Below are positions 1 through 6,399 of a stretch of 8,360 nucleotides of DNA, one piece after another (within the stretch, counting starts at the first letter, position 1; each line of letters begins with the position of its first letter). A model generated the notes under the pieces. That model saw only the letters and a program-made list of their open reading frames with translations, had not been told where the DNA came from and made no database searches. Position numbers and translations under genes: made by a program. Source of the stretch: Rhodospirillales bacterium (GTDB taxonomy: Bacteria > Pseudomonadota > Alphaproteobacteria > Rhodospirillales_A > Casp-alpha2); the NCBI GenBank assembly GCA_016763915.1, contig JAESSX010000295.1, positions 1 to 8,360 on the forward strand, written 5' to 3'.

Positions 1-1
1 C

Positions 2-253
2 GTCGATGACGTCGTGCATTACTGTGTCGCCAACATGCCGGGCGCCGTGCCCCGGACATCAACCTACGCGCTGAACAACGTCTCTCTGCCCTTCATCCTC
101 GACCTCGCCGACAAGGGCTATAAGCGGGCCTTGGCCGACAACGTCTATTTGCTGGAAGGCCTGAACGTTCATTCCGGCCATGTGACCTACCAAGCCGTCG
201 CCGAGGACCTTGGGTATAATTTTGTCGATCCCGCACAGGCTCTCGCGTCCTGA
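2..253 (+). CDS. ald: Alanine dehydrogenase, C-terminal fragment
   Basis: This frame is open from the window edge and ends at TGA 251-253, giving 83 C-terminal residues that begin [20 protein letters not shown]. The stretch [21 protein letters not shown] followed by a Leu-Asn-Val-His-Gly-type tail ([19 protein letters not shown]) is the characteristic end of alanine dehydrogenases. These enzymes interconvert L-alanine with pyruvate and ammonia using NAD in the cytoplasm. The NAD-binding Rossmann core and the catalytic Lys and His lie upstream, outside the window, so intactness cannot be judged. The next plus-strand gene starts 114 bases later, so joint transcription is possible but not shown. 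Confidence in the family is high. Confidence 0.93.
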   Translation, partial: VDDVVHYCVANMPGAVPRTSTYALNNVSLPFILDLADKGYKRALADNVYLLEGLNVHSGHVTYQAVAEDLGYNFVDPAQALAS

Positions 254-367
254 AAAGCACAAAAGTGCGTATCCGAAACCGGGTATAACTTGGCCTCTCG
301 CCGCCGCCTCATTTTGGGCTATAGTCCGAACGGAAATTTTGACAGGCATCAACGGGTAAGGTCATTC

Positions 368-1420
368 ATGACGACAAAAACAAAAAATCTGGTCTATTTC
401 GAGAAATGGTCGGCCCCAGTGGCCGAGACAATGTTGCAGGGTGAGGCGGGCATCACTTTGCGCAAACTGACCTACGACAGCCCCGAAGACGATAACTGGG
501 CGGTGGTTGAGCGCGCACACGGAATACAGCTGCTTCCCGCCTTCGAGACCCGGGCGCCGTTCCTGCCCGGTCGCGCACTGATTGAGCGTTGCCCGGATTT
601 GCTGGCGCTTTCCGTCCCCGGCACGGGCTACGACACCGTCGATGTGGAGGCCTGCACGGAGGCCGGGATTTTGCTCGTCAACCAGGCCGGCGCCAATGCG
701 GAATCGGTGGCCCAGCATGTGCTCGGCATGATGCTGGTGTTGTCGAAACGGATCATCCAGGGCGACCGGCGCATGCGCCAGGGCCCCGACGGGTGGGGGC
801 GGGATGATTTCCAGGGCCGCGAATTGACCGGGCGCACGCTGGGCATCATCGGTCTCGGCAATGTCGGGCGCCGGGTGTCGGCGCTGGCCGCGCAAATGTT
901 CAATATGAAGGTGTTGGCCTACGATCCCTACATCACCGAGGACGATTTCCGCGAACGCGGTGCGCAGTCTGTCGGTTTTGACGACATTTTCAGCCAATCG
1001 GATTTCGTCTCGGTCAATTGTCCGCGGACCGATGAAACCTCCGCCATGATCGGGGATCGGCAATACCGGATGATGAAACCGTCGGCGTTTTTCATCACCA
1101 CGGCGCGGGGCGGTATCCATGACGAGGCGGCCCTGGCGGGGGTGCTGACCGAAGGCCTGATCGCGGGCGCCGGGCTCGATGTGTTCCATCCGGAACCGCC
1201 GCCCGCCGAGCATCCGTTGCTGGCCCTGGACAACGTCATCGTCAGCCCCCATGTCGCCGGCATCACCGATGACAGCACCCACAACATGGCGTCGTGGGCG
1301 GCGGAGCAATGGGTGACCCTGCTCAACGGCTATCGCCCGCCTCGCCTGATCAACGCGCAAGCCTGGCCCGCCTACCGGGAACGGTTCGCGCGCGTTACTG
1401 GAGAGCCGGTTCGAGAATAA
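368..1420 (+). CDS. D-isomer-specific 2-hydroxyacid dehydrogenase (NAD-dependent)
   Basis: A 350-residue cytoplasmic oxidoreductase of the D-2-hydroxyacid dehydrogenase family, which reduces 2-oxoacids to D-2-hydroxyacids or does the reverse with NAD(P)H. The Rossmann glycine motif GLGNVG is at residues 162-167. An Asp after the next strand (AYDPY, D186) suggests a preference for NAD. The catalytic triad is visible: Arg247 in TTARGG, Glu276 in HPEPP and His295 in SPHVAG. The C-terminal tail after about residue 325 (PPRLINAQAWPAYRERF) is longer than in minimal family members. I chose ATG 368 because a purine-rich GGGTAAGG stands just upstream and the N-terminus fits the family. An in-frame TTG at 290 would add 26 residues with no visible ribosome site. 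The substrate cannot be told from sequence; glyoxylate/hydroxypyruvate-like or phosphoglycerate-like activity are both possible. The stop codon TAA is part of the inverted repeat at 1418-1468. Confidence 0.92.
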   Translation: MTTKTKNLVYFEKWSAPVAETMLQGEAGITLRKLTYDSPEDDNWAVVERAHGIQLLPAFETRAPFLPGRALIERCPDLLALSVPGTGYDTVDVEACTEAGILLVNQAGANAESVAQHVLGMMLVLSKRIIQGDRRMRQGPDGWGRDDFQGRELTGRTLGIIGLGNVGRRVSALAAQMFNMKVLAYDPYITEDDFRERGAQSVGFDDIFSQSDFVSVNCPRTDETSAMIGDRQYRMMKPSAFFITTARGGIHDEAALAGVLTEGLIAGAGLDVFHPEPPPAEHPLLALDNVIVSPHVAGITDDSTHNMASWAAEQWVTLLNGYRPPRLINAQAWPAYRERFARVTGEPVRE

Positions 1421-1468
1421 TACCAAAGAGCGATCTTTATGGGTCATTATCATCGTTCTTTGGTATTA
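1418..1468. repeat. 17-bp inverted repeat with 17-nt loop between the dehydrogenase and pilZ genes
   Basis: The left arm TAATACCAAAGAGCGAT (1418-1434) and the right arm ATCGTTCTTTGGTATTA (1452-1468) are inverted copies with one difference. In plus-strand RNA that difference is a G-U pair, so the helix would be continuous over 17 pairs with a 17-base loop. The left arm begins with the stop codon of the dehydrogenase, and the right arm ends on the first base of the AGGAG ribosome site of the pilZ gene. A smaller nested hairpin (AAAGA 1425-1429 with TCTTT 1434-1438) competes with it. There is no U tract, so this is not a standard intrinsic terminator. A regulatory mRNA hairpin, a protein operator or a dispersed palindromic element are all possible. 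Confidence 0.85.
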
Positions 1469-1472
1469 GGAG
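1468..1472 (+). promoter_or_regulatory. Ribosome-binding site of the PilZ gene, adjoining the inverted repeat
   Basis: AGGAG lies 4 bases before ATG 1477 and 7 bases before ATG 1480. Its first base is the last base of the inverted repeat arm, so folding of that hairpin would place a stable helix directly against the ribosome site. The 7-base spacing makes ATG 1480 a fair alternative start, costing only one Met. Confidence 0.7.
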
Positions 1473-1476
1473 ACGA

Positions 1477-1815
1477 ATGATGACGGATGGGAACTCAGAC
1501 GACACGCGGCGTTACCCGCGCGTTGCGGTGCCGGGCAGTTACCGGGCGACCATCCGGGGCGAAGACGGCCTGGAACGGGACGCCGCCGTCACCGATATCT
1601 CGGCCGGCGGCGCCGGGCTGATTGTCGACGGGTTGTTCGGCAACAGCGCTTTCGTCGAACTTCACATGGAAGGCGTTGGTAATTTCCCGGCCCGGGTGGC
1701 GCGCGAATTCGCCCAGGGCATCGGCATCGAACTCCAGATCAGCGAGAAGGAACGGGACGCGATGAAAGACGAACTGCTGGCGTTCCGCAAAACCGTCGCC
1801 GCCAAGGAGTCCTAG
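1477..1815 (+). CDS. Single-domain PilZ protein, putative c-di-GMP receptor
   Basis: A 112-residue protein consisting almost entirely of one PilZ domain, the cyclic di-GMP binding fold that couples the second messenger to motility, exopolysaccharide or other outputs. The two ligand-binding signatures are present: RRYPR at residues 11-15 (RxxxR) and DISAGG at 40-45 (DxSxxG). Beta-rich sequence then runs to about residue 87 and an acidic/basic helix (SEKERDAMKDELLAFRKT) closes the protein. No signal peptide or membrane segment is seen, so it is probably a cytoplasmic adaptor. The frame is open further upstream, but the AGGAG site before 1477 and the PilZ motif at the N-terminus fix the start here. 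It ends 13 bases from the convergent oxidoreductase gene. The output partner cannot be inferred from these neighbours. Confidence 0.9.
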   Translation: MMTDGNSDDTRRYPRVAVPGSYRATIRGEDGLERDAAVTDISAGGAGLIVDGLFGNSAFVELHMEGVGNFPARVAREFAQGIGIELQISEKERDAMKDELLAFRKTVAAKES

Positions 1816-1828
1816 CGGGCATTCGCGT

Positions 1829-2926
1829 TTACTCCAGCAACCCGGCGACGTAATCGGCAATCGCCAGCGACGACGTCAGGCCCGGCGATTCAATGCCGAA
1901 CAGATTGACCACGCCGTCCATGCCGTGGTGTTGGGGGCCGCGGATATCCCAATCCCCCCGGGGCGCGCCTTCGGGCACCAGTTTCGGGCGGATGCCGACA
2001 TACCCGGGTTGCAGGGCGCCGTCCGGCAAGTCCGGCCAATAGCGGCGGATGGCGCGGTAAAAAAGCTCGGCCCGGTTGGGGTCGACGACATAATCGGGGC
2101 TGTCGACCCACTGCACGTCGGGGCCGAATTTAGTCTGCCCGGCCAGGTCCAGGGTGGAATGGGTGCCCAGCCCGGCCTGCACCGGAACCGGATAGATCAT
2201 TTTCTGGAACGGGCTTTTGCCGCTCAGGGTGAAATAGTTGCCCTTGGTGTAATACAGCGGCGGGATGGCATCGATGCCTTCGATGGCGGCGGCGACGCCC
2301 TGCGCGCCGAGGCCCGCCGAATTGATCAGGCGCCGGCATTTCAACGTCATCGGCTCGGCCCCGCCGACGCGGATGGTGATGCCGTCGCTGGAAATACAGC
2401 CGCCGTCCAGCGGACTGGAAAGTGCTATCACGGCACCAAAGCTTTCGGCGTCGCCCTGCAGGGCCAGCATGTAGGCGTGCGTATCAACGATGCCCGTGGA
2501 CGGCGACAGCAAAGCGCCGGCGCATTTTGCCGCCGGCTCCAGTGCGCGCACCTGGTCGCCGTCGAGCGGTTGCAGGTCGTCGACCCCATTGGCCTCGGCC
2601 TTGGCCTTGATGTCGTCGAGCGCGTCCAGTTCGTCTTCCTGGGTGGCGACAATCAGCTTGCCGATGCGGCGATGGGCAATGCCGTGGGATTCGCAAAAGG
2701 CATAGAGCGCGTCGCGGCCGGGGCGGCATAATTGCGCCTTGAGGCTTCCGGCGGGGTAATAGATGCCGGCGTGGATGACTTCCGAATTGCGTGCGCTGAT
2801 GCCGGTGCCGATGGCGTCTTCGGCTTCCAGGACGACGACTTCGTCACCGGCCAGGGCCATCGCGCGGGCGATGGCCAGGCCGACGACGCCGGCGCCGACA
2901 ACGATGGTGTCTACAGTGTCCGTCAT
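1829..2926 (-). CDS. FAD-dependent oxidoreductase, L-2-hydroxyglutarate dehydrogenase (LhgO)-like
   Basis: A 365-residue flavoprotein of the D-amino-acid-oxidase (DAO) fold. The N-terminal FAD Rossmann motif GAGVVG is at residues 11-16, with the ribose-binding Glu at position 34 (VVLEAE). The segment RNSEVIHAGIYYPAGSLKAQ (46-65) is a hallmark of the L-2-hydroxyglutarate dehydrogenase/oxidase group. The C-terminal GYVGIRPKL and FGIESPGLTSSLAIADYVA close the FAD site as in that family. Such enzymes oxidise L-2-hydroxyglutarate to 2-oxoglutarate and pass electrons to oxygen or the quinone pool. It is somewhat shorter than the well-known LhgO of E. coli, so the exact substrate is an inference. 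ATG 2926 is chosen because the FAD motif follows at once, although no good Shine-Dalgarno sequence precedes it. It is a single-gene unit, convergent with pilZ and divergent from the DUF3750 gene. Confidence 0.9.
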   Translation of the reverse strand: MTDTVDTIVVGAGVVGLAIARAMALAGDEVVVLEAEDAIGTGISARNSEVIHAGIYYPAGSLKAQLCRPGRDALYAFCESHGIAHRRIGKLIVATQEDELDALDDIKAKAEANGVDDLQPLDGDQVRALEPAAKCAGALLSPSTGIVDTHAYMLALQGDAESFGAVIALSSPLDGGCISSDGITIRVGGAEPMTLKCRRLINSAGLGAQGVAAAIEGIDAIPPLYYTKGNYFTLSGKSPFQKMIYPVPVQAGLGTHSTLDLAGQTKFGPDVQWVDSPDYVVDPNRAELFYRAIRRYWPDLPDGALQPGYVGIRPKLVPEGAPRGDWDIRGPQHHGMDGVVNLFGIESPGLTSSLAIADYVAGLLE

Positions 2927-2978
2927 GATCGGCCGATATCTTTAGAAGATTTTGCGGCCACGTAAACCCCGATGTTTT

Positions 2979-3007
2979 TTTTTATTCACGCGCCTTTGTT
3001 TTGCCAA
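2979..3007 (-). promoter_or_regulatory. Candidate promoter for the LhgO-like gene
   Basis: Read on the minus strand, TTGGCA (3007-3002) is followed after 17 bases by TAAAAA (2984-2979), a reasonable sigma-70-type pair. The -10 lies in the T-run of the plus strand. Its -35 overlaps the -35 of the divergent candidate promoter almost base for base. The AT-rich run makes a chance match to the -10 easy, so confidence is low. Confidence 0.35.
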
Positions 3008-3029
3008 GTCCCGGCTTGCCAATTATTGT
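3001..3029 (+). promoter_or_regulatory. Candidate promoter for the DUF3750 gene, predicting a leaderless mRNA
   Basis: TTGCCA (3001-3006, five of six matches to the sigma-70 -35 consensus) and TATTGT (3024-3029, four of six) are separated by exactly 17 bases. The expected transcription start, about 7 bases after the -10, falls on or beside the A of ATG 3036. The stretch before that ATG has no Shine-Dalgarno sequence, which agrees with leaderless translation. TTGCCAA occurs at 3001-3007 and again at 3016-3022, and TTGCCC at 3030-3035, so a repeated operator is also possible. Confidence 0.5.
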
Positions 3030-3035
3030 TTGCCC

Positions 3036-3806
3036 ATGGCACGTCCCAAGCGAAAAAAGCGATTATGGCTGGTGATTCCACTCGCGATGGTGTTGGTGGG
3101 GGCGCTTGTTTCTTTTTCTTCTGGAAAGCATTCCGTGATGGCTGACTGGCGCACGGCAAACCGCGAATCCGCAGGCATCGCGCCGGACCCGGCGCTGACC
3201 GCCGAGGCCGTGGTGCAGGTCTATGTCGCGCGCGCCTTTTCGTGGCGCGGCTGGTTCGGCGTGCACACCTGGATCGCCACCAAGCCGACCGATGCGGATA
3301 CCTACACCGTTTACCAGGTCGTCGGCTGGCGGGTTTTTCACGGCGGCGGAGGGTCGGCGCTGGTGATTTCCGAGTCCGTTCCCGACCGGCGCTGGTTCGG
3401 GTCGGAACCGAAAATCATTGTCGATCTGCGCGGCCAGGGCGTTGATGACGTGATCCGGCGCATCGACGCCGCCGCGCGCATCTACCCGTATGCCGACGAC
3501 TATGTGCTTTGGCCCGGTCCCAATTCCAACACCTTCACCGCCTATATCGGGCGCCAGGTCCCGGAACTGAAACTGGACCTGCCGCCGACCGCTATCGGCA
3601 AGGATTTTTTGACAAACGGGAGCATTTTCGCTGCTTCGCCCAGCCGCACCGGGTATCAGGTGTCGTTGTACGGGCTTCTGGGCGTCCTTGCCGGGATCGA
3701 GGAGGGCCTGGAAGTCAATCTTTTCGGCCTGACGTTCGGCATCGATGCGAAGGATCTCGCCCTGAAACTGCCGATGGCCGGGCGCGTCGGCTTGCTGGAG
3801 AACTAG
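3036..3806 (+). CDS. DUF3750 domain protein, membrane-anchored, function unknown
   Basis: A 256-residue protein. A basic head (MARPKRKKR) is followed by a hydrophobic segment at about residues 10-27 that acts as an uncleaved anchor or signal. The rest (about 35-256) would lie in the periplasm. I recognise the DUF3750 family from features such as FGVHTWIATKP (74-84), LWPGPNSNTFTAYIGRQVPEL (158-178) and LDLPPTAIGKDF (180-191). The family has no established biochemical role. The conserved His, the Asn-Thr-Phe motif and the Asp-Leu-Pro-Pro stretch hint at an enzyme active site, but this is a guess. ATG 3036 was chosen because the preceding sequence, reachable only from a TTG at 2952, is not family-like and overlaps the promoter region. 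It ends 22 bases before the djlA-like gene and is probably its operon partner. Confidence 0.85.
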   Translation: MARPKRKKRLWLVIPLAMVLVGALVSFSSGKHSVMADWRTANRESAGIAPDPALTAEAVVQVYVARAFSWRGWFGVHTWIATKPTDADTYTVYQVVGWRVFHGGGGSALVISESVPDRRWFGSEPKIIVDLRGQGVDDVIRRIDAAARIYPYADDYVLWPGPNSNTFTAYIGRQVPELKLDLPPTAIGKDFLTNGSIFAASPSRTGYQVSLYGLLGVLAGIEEGLEVNLFGLTFGIDAKDLALKLPMAGRVGLLEN

Positions 3807-3808
3807 AC

Positions 3809-3832
3809 ATGAGCATTTGGGGTAAAACATGA
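3809..3832 (+). CDS. 7-codon mini-ORF (MSIWGKT) duplicated from the start of the next gene
   Basis: ATG 3809 has the better ribosome site of the two nearby starts (GGAG at 3797-3800, 8 bases away). It encodes MSIWGKT and stops at TGA 3830-3832, which overlaps ATG 3829 of the djlA-like gene as ATGA. Its codons are almost identical to those opening the downstream gene because of a 20-bp tandem duplication. It may serve as a short leader peptide that feeds ribosomes to the real start by termination-reinitiation. It could equally be a non-functional trace of a replication slip. Confidence 0.45.
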   Translation: MSIWGKT

Positions 3833-3848
3833 GCATTTGGGGCAAGGT
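3809..3848. repeat. 20-bp tandem duplication at the djlA-like start
   Basis: The units 3809-3828 and 3829-3848 share ATGAGCATTTGGGG exactly and diverge mildly afterwards (TAAAAC against CAAGGT). Because 20 is not a multiple of three, the two copies of the start lie in different frames. Only the second is in frame with the long coding region. Confidence 0.9.
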
Positions 3849-4575
3849 TATCGGCGGTATCGGCGGGTTCGCCATGGGCGGGCCGTTCGGCGCCCTCGTG
3901 GGCGCGGTCGCGGGGCATGCCTATGACAAAATGAAGGGCGACGGGGGCGATGTCCTTATCGGCGACAATGCCGCCCAGCAGGTCGCCTTCACCACCGCCA
4001 TCATTGTGCTGTCGGCCAAGATGGCCAAGGCCGACGGGCATGTCACCCGCGACGAAGTCGATGCCTTCAAGACCCTGTTCAACATTCCGCCCGACGAGAT
4101 GAAAAATGTCGGGCGACTGTTCGACGAGGCCAAAGAAGACGCCAGCGGGTTCGAGCCCTATGCCGAACAGATTGCCATGCTGTTTGCCCGTGAACCCATG
4201 GTGCTGGAAGAACTCATCGGCGCCTTGTTCCTTATCGCACGCGCCGACGGGGTTCTGCATCCCGAGGAATTGAAGCTGCTGCGCAAGACGGCGTTGATCT
4301 TCGGCTTCACCGCAACCCAGTTCGAACGCCTCAAGTCCATTCATATGGGGGGCCGTGGCGAGGAGCGCTCGGACCCTTATCAGGTGCTGGGCCTGGGCCG
4401 CGACGCCAGCGACGCCGAGGTCAAAAAGACCTATCGCACCCTGATCCGCGAAAACCATCCCGATACCCTGATCGCCAAGGGCATGCCCCAGGAATTCGTC
4501 GATGTCGCCAATGAAAAAATGGCCGCCATCAACGCCGCCTATGATCTGGTCGAAAAGGAGCGTGGGCTCAAATGA
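3829..4575 (+). CDS. djlA: DjlA-like membrane co-chaperone: N-terminal anchor, TerB-like domain, C-terminal J domain
   Basis: A 248-residue protein with the three-part DjlA layout. A WGKVIGG-type opening and glycine-rich hydrophobic segment (residues 3-30, many small-residue spacings) is followed by a helical TerB-like domain at about 50-172. That domain holds two related acidic motifs, KADGHVTRDEV (67-77) and RADGVLHPEEL (138-148). A J domain at about 181-245 follows, with the HPD motif intact at 210-212 that stimulates DnaK ATPase. DjlA proteins are inner-membrane J proteins with the J domain in the cytoplasm, linked to envelope stress and capsule signalling in enterics. The HPD motif indicates a functional co-chaperone; the client is unknown. 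The start at 3829 is the only ATG in frame with the anchor. The stop overlaps the amidase start (ATGA at 4572), indicating translational coupling. Confidence 0.88.
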   Translation: MSIWGKVIGGIGGFAMGGPFGALVGAVAGHAYDKMKGDGGDVLIGDNAAQQVAFTTAIIVLSAKMAKADGHVTRDEVDAFKTLFNIPPDEMKNVGRLFDEAKEDASGFEPYAEQIAMLFAREPMVLEELIGALFLIARADGVLHPEELKLLRKTALIFGFTATQFERLKSIHMGGRGEERSDPYQVLGLGRDASDAEVKKTYRTLIRENHPDTLIAKGMPQEFVDVANEKMAAINAAYDLVEKERGLK

Positions 4576-5240
4576 GCGTGTCTCCCAATTTCGACGACCG
4601 CCCGCCGTCAACGCCGGTCGATATGCTGGTGCTTCACTATACCGGCATGGCAAGCGGCTTTATCGCGCTGGACCGGTTGTGCAGTCCCAGGGCCAAGGTC
4701 AGCGCCCATTACCTCATCGACGAAGACGGCGACGTGGCCCCGTTGGTCGACGAAGACAAGCGCGCCTGGCACGCCGGGGCGGCGTTCTGGCGCGGCGAGA
4801 CGGATATCAACGGGCGCTCCATCGGCATCGAACTGGTCAACCCGGGCCATGAATTCGGCTATCGCGATTTTCCTGCCGTCCAGATGGCGGCGCTGGTGGA
4901 CCTCGCCACCGGCATCCTGGCCCGCCACCCCATGCAGGCGCGCAACGTGGTCGGCCATTCCGACGTCGCCCCGGCGCGCAAGACCGATCCCGGCGAACGC
5001 TTCAACTGGGCCGCCCTCGCGCGGGCGGGAATTGGGCTGTGGCCGGATAATGCGAAACCCATCGACGCCGACGAGGGGCAAGTGCTGGAATGGCTCGCCG
5101 CTTATGGTTACGACACCGCCGATGGAGTCCAGGCAATCACCGCCTTTCAGCGCCATTTTTGCCCGCAAACCCTTGATGGCCGGGCCGATGCGGGCACCAT
5201 TGGGCTGCTGCGGGCGCTGCTTGATCTAAGCGAACCTTGA
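4572..5240 (+). CDS. N-acetylmuramoyl-L-alanine amidase (Amidase_2/AmpD-type) with C-terminal peptidoglycan-binding domain
   Basis: A 222-residue zinc amidase that cuts the bond between N-acetylmuramic acid and L-alanine of peptidoglycan or its turnover fragments. The likely zinc ligands are His22 in LHYTG, His129 in GHSDVAP and Asp139 in RKTDPG. Glu87 in IGIELVN and Lys137 match the catalytic residues of the AmpD/AmiD group. Residues about 165-218 (VLEWLAAYGYD, ITAFQRHFCPQTLDGRADAGTIGLL) form a PG_binding_1-type domain. No signal peptide or lipobox is seen, which points to a cytoplasmic, AmpD-like recycling role despite the wall-binding domain more typical of AmiD. The ATG overlaps the stop of the djlA-like gene. 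The stop codon lies inside the -35 box of the rnpB promoter. Confidence 0.92.
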   Translation: MSVSPNFDDRPPSTPVDMLVLHYTGMASGFIALDRLCSPRAKVSAHYLIDEDGDVAPLVDEDKRAWHAGAAFWRGETDINGRSIGIELVNPGHEFGYRDFPAVQMAALVDLATGILARHPMQARNVVGHSDVAPARKTDPGERFNWAALARAGIGLWPDNAKPIDADEGQVLEWLAAYGYDTADGVQAITAFQRHFCPQTLDGRADAGTIGLLRALLDLSEP

Positions 5241-5264
5241 CGCCGTCGCGCGCAACGCTAATTT
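5237..5264 (+). promoter_or_regulatory. rnpB promoter
   Basis: TTGACG (5237-5242) and TAATTT (5259-5264) are separated by 16 bases. The expected start, about 7 bases downstream, coincides with the first base of the closing helix of RNase P RNA near 5272. The -35 hexamer contains the TGA stop codon of the amidase, so the two genes abut with no spare spacer. Confidence 0.7.
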
Positions 5265-5271
5265 AAGCCCT

Positions 5272-5677
<406 letters not shown>

Positions 5678-5713
5678 ATTTCAATCAATACCTTAAGTCC
5701 ACCCCCCCCACGC

Positions 5714-5729
5714 ACACGTCAGATCGTGT
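5714..5729 (-). terminator. Small hairpin at the 3' end of the islet gene, weak terminator candidate
   Basis: ACACG (5714-5718) and CGTGT (5725-5729) form a 5-bp stem with a 6-base loop at the stop codon of the minus-strand gene. It is not followed by a U tract on either strand, and the minus strand continues into a G run instead. Function as a terminator is therefore doubtful. Confidence 0.2.
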
Positions 5730-6364
5730 TACCTGTCTACGGATTTACAGTTCTTGAATTTCTCGTGGTAAATGCAGGCATCGTTGCACCTGAACCCGTT
5801 TTTGAATTTGCTGCAGATCTCATTCAGTCTGGCTTTCTTTTCTTCAATGGCGCGTTTGACCTCGCTTGCTTTTTTTGCCGTGCTGGCGGCAATCATTTGT
5901 TTAATTTCTTCCGCTCTTTTTGCCCGCGCTTTAATCCTGGACGCCGGCTCCTTGGCCGGGCTATGGGGATCAAATTCATAGCCTGAGATTTCTATGCTGC
6001 GGTAGCCGCCTTTCCATTGATAATCCAAATGTTTCTGGCGTTTTCTCATGATATAGGCCGCATTCGGTTTTGATTTGTTTACCCTCAAAAAGGTTTTGGC
6101 CTTTATTCCCATGGAATTTAAGTGCCGGCTAAAATTTCGTGAAATCATGCCATTATTATGGGGGCATCCAGCAGTCCTGTTGCCGGTAGTAACAGAGCCT
6201 GATTGGTCCTGGTACGTAAAAATATTTGATATTACTACTGTTTTATCGCCATTTACTACGGCACCTGCATACGAATAGCAGGTTAGATCGATTTCTCCCG
6301 CAAAAAGGTTGCCGGAAAACATAATCATTATTGATGCGATCGCTAGTATTACTTTATTTTTCAT
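5729..6364 (-). CDS. Hypothetical secreted protein with coiled-coil and cysteine-rich C-terminus, AT-rich gene
   Basis: A 211-residue protein that I do not recognise. A classic Sec signal peptide (MKNKVILAIASIMIMFSGNLFA, residues 1-22) predicts export, with cleavage near A22/G23. There is no lipobox cysteine. Residues 24-100 are beta-like, with Cys29 and Cys67. Residues about 140-190 are rich in Lys, Glu, Arg and Ala and read as a long helix or coiled coil. The tail carries Cys184, 193, 197 and 206 in the regular spacing C-x8-C-x3-C-x8-C, likely disulfides in the periplasm. Codons such as ATA, CTA, GTA and AAA are common, unlike the neighbouring genes; lines sampled by hand gave 45% and 32% GC here against 68% in the djlA-like gene. 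This suggests horizontal acquisition. A weak AAGAGA ribosome site precedes ATG 6364. Confidence 0.72.
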   Translation of the reverse strand: MKNKVILAIASIMIMFSGNLFAGEIDLTCYSYAGAVVNGDKTVVISNIFTYQDQSGSVTTGNRTAGCPHNNGMISRNFSRHLNSMGIKAKTFLRVNKSKPNAAYIMRKRQKHLDYQWKGGYRSIEISGYEFDPHSPAKEPASRIKARAKRAEEIKQMIAASTAKKASEVKRAIEEKKARLNEICSKFKNGFRCNDACIYHEKFKNCKSVDR

Positions 6365-6399
6365 AGATATCTCTTTTTTTTGATCCTATAGTTAAACTC

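Noticed and set aside
257..268. Small hairpin GCAC-AAAA-GTGC after the alanine dehydrogenase gene
   Set aside because: Only four base pairs and no U tract; too weak to call a terminator.
211..288. GGGTATAA repeated at 211-218 and 281-288
   Set aside because: An 8-base match with no further similarity or promoter partner; probably chance.
339..344. Perfect TTGACA -35 hexamer before the 2-hydroxyacid dehydrogenase gene
   Set aside because: The sequence 17-18 bases downstream (TCATTC or CATTCA) is not -10-like and would overlap the start codon, so I do not call a promoter.
362..1453. Long minus-strand open frame opposite the 2-hydroxyacid dehydrogenase gene
   Set aside because: Composition is rich in Arg, His, Gly and Pro with no family motif; it is the antisense shadow of a clearly conserved gene in GC-rich DNA.
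1925..2731. 268-residue plus-strand frame opposite the FAD oxidoreductase gene
   Set aside because: It mirrors the minus-strand gene, which has full FAD-binding motifs; no motif of its own.
3715..4653. 312-residue minus-strand frame opposite the djlA-like gene
   Set aside because: Spans three plus-strand genes with intact domains and has no recognisable domain or ribosome site.
5726..5986. 86-residue plus-strand frame opposite the secreted-protein gene
   Set aside because: Hydrophobic, Phe-rich translation is what the antisense of a Lys-rich coiled coil gives; the minus strand has the signal peptide and ribosome site.
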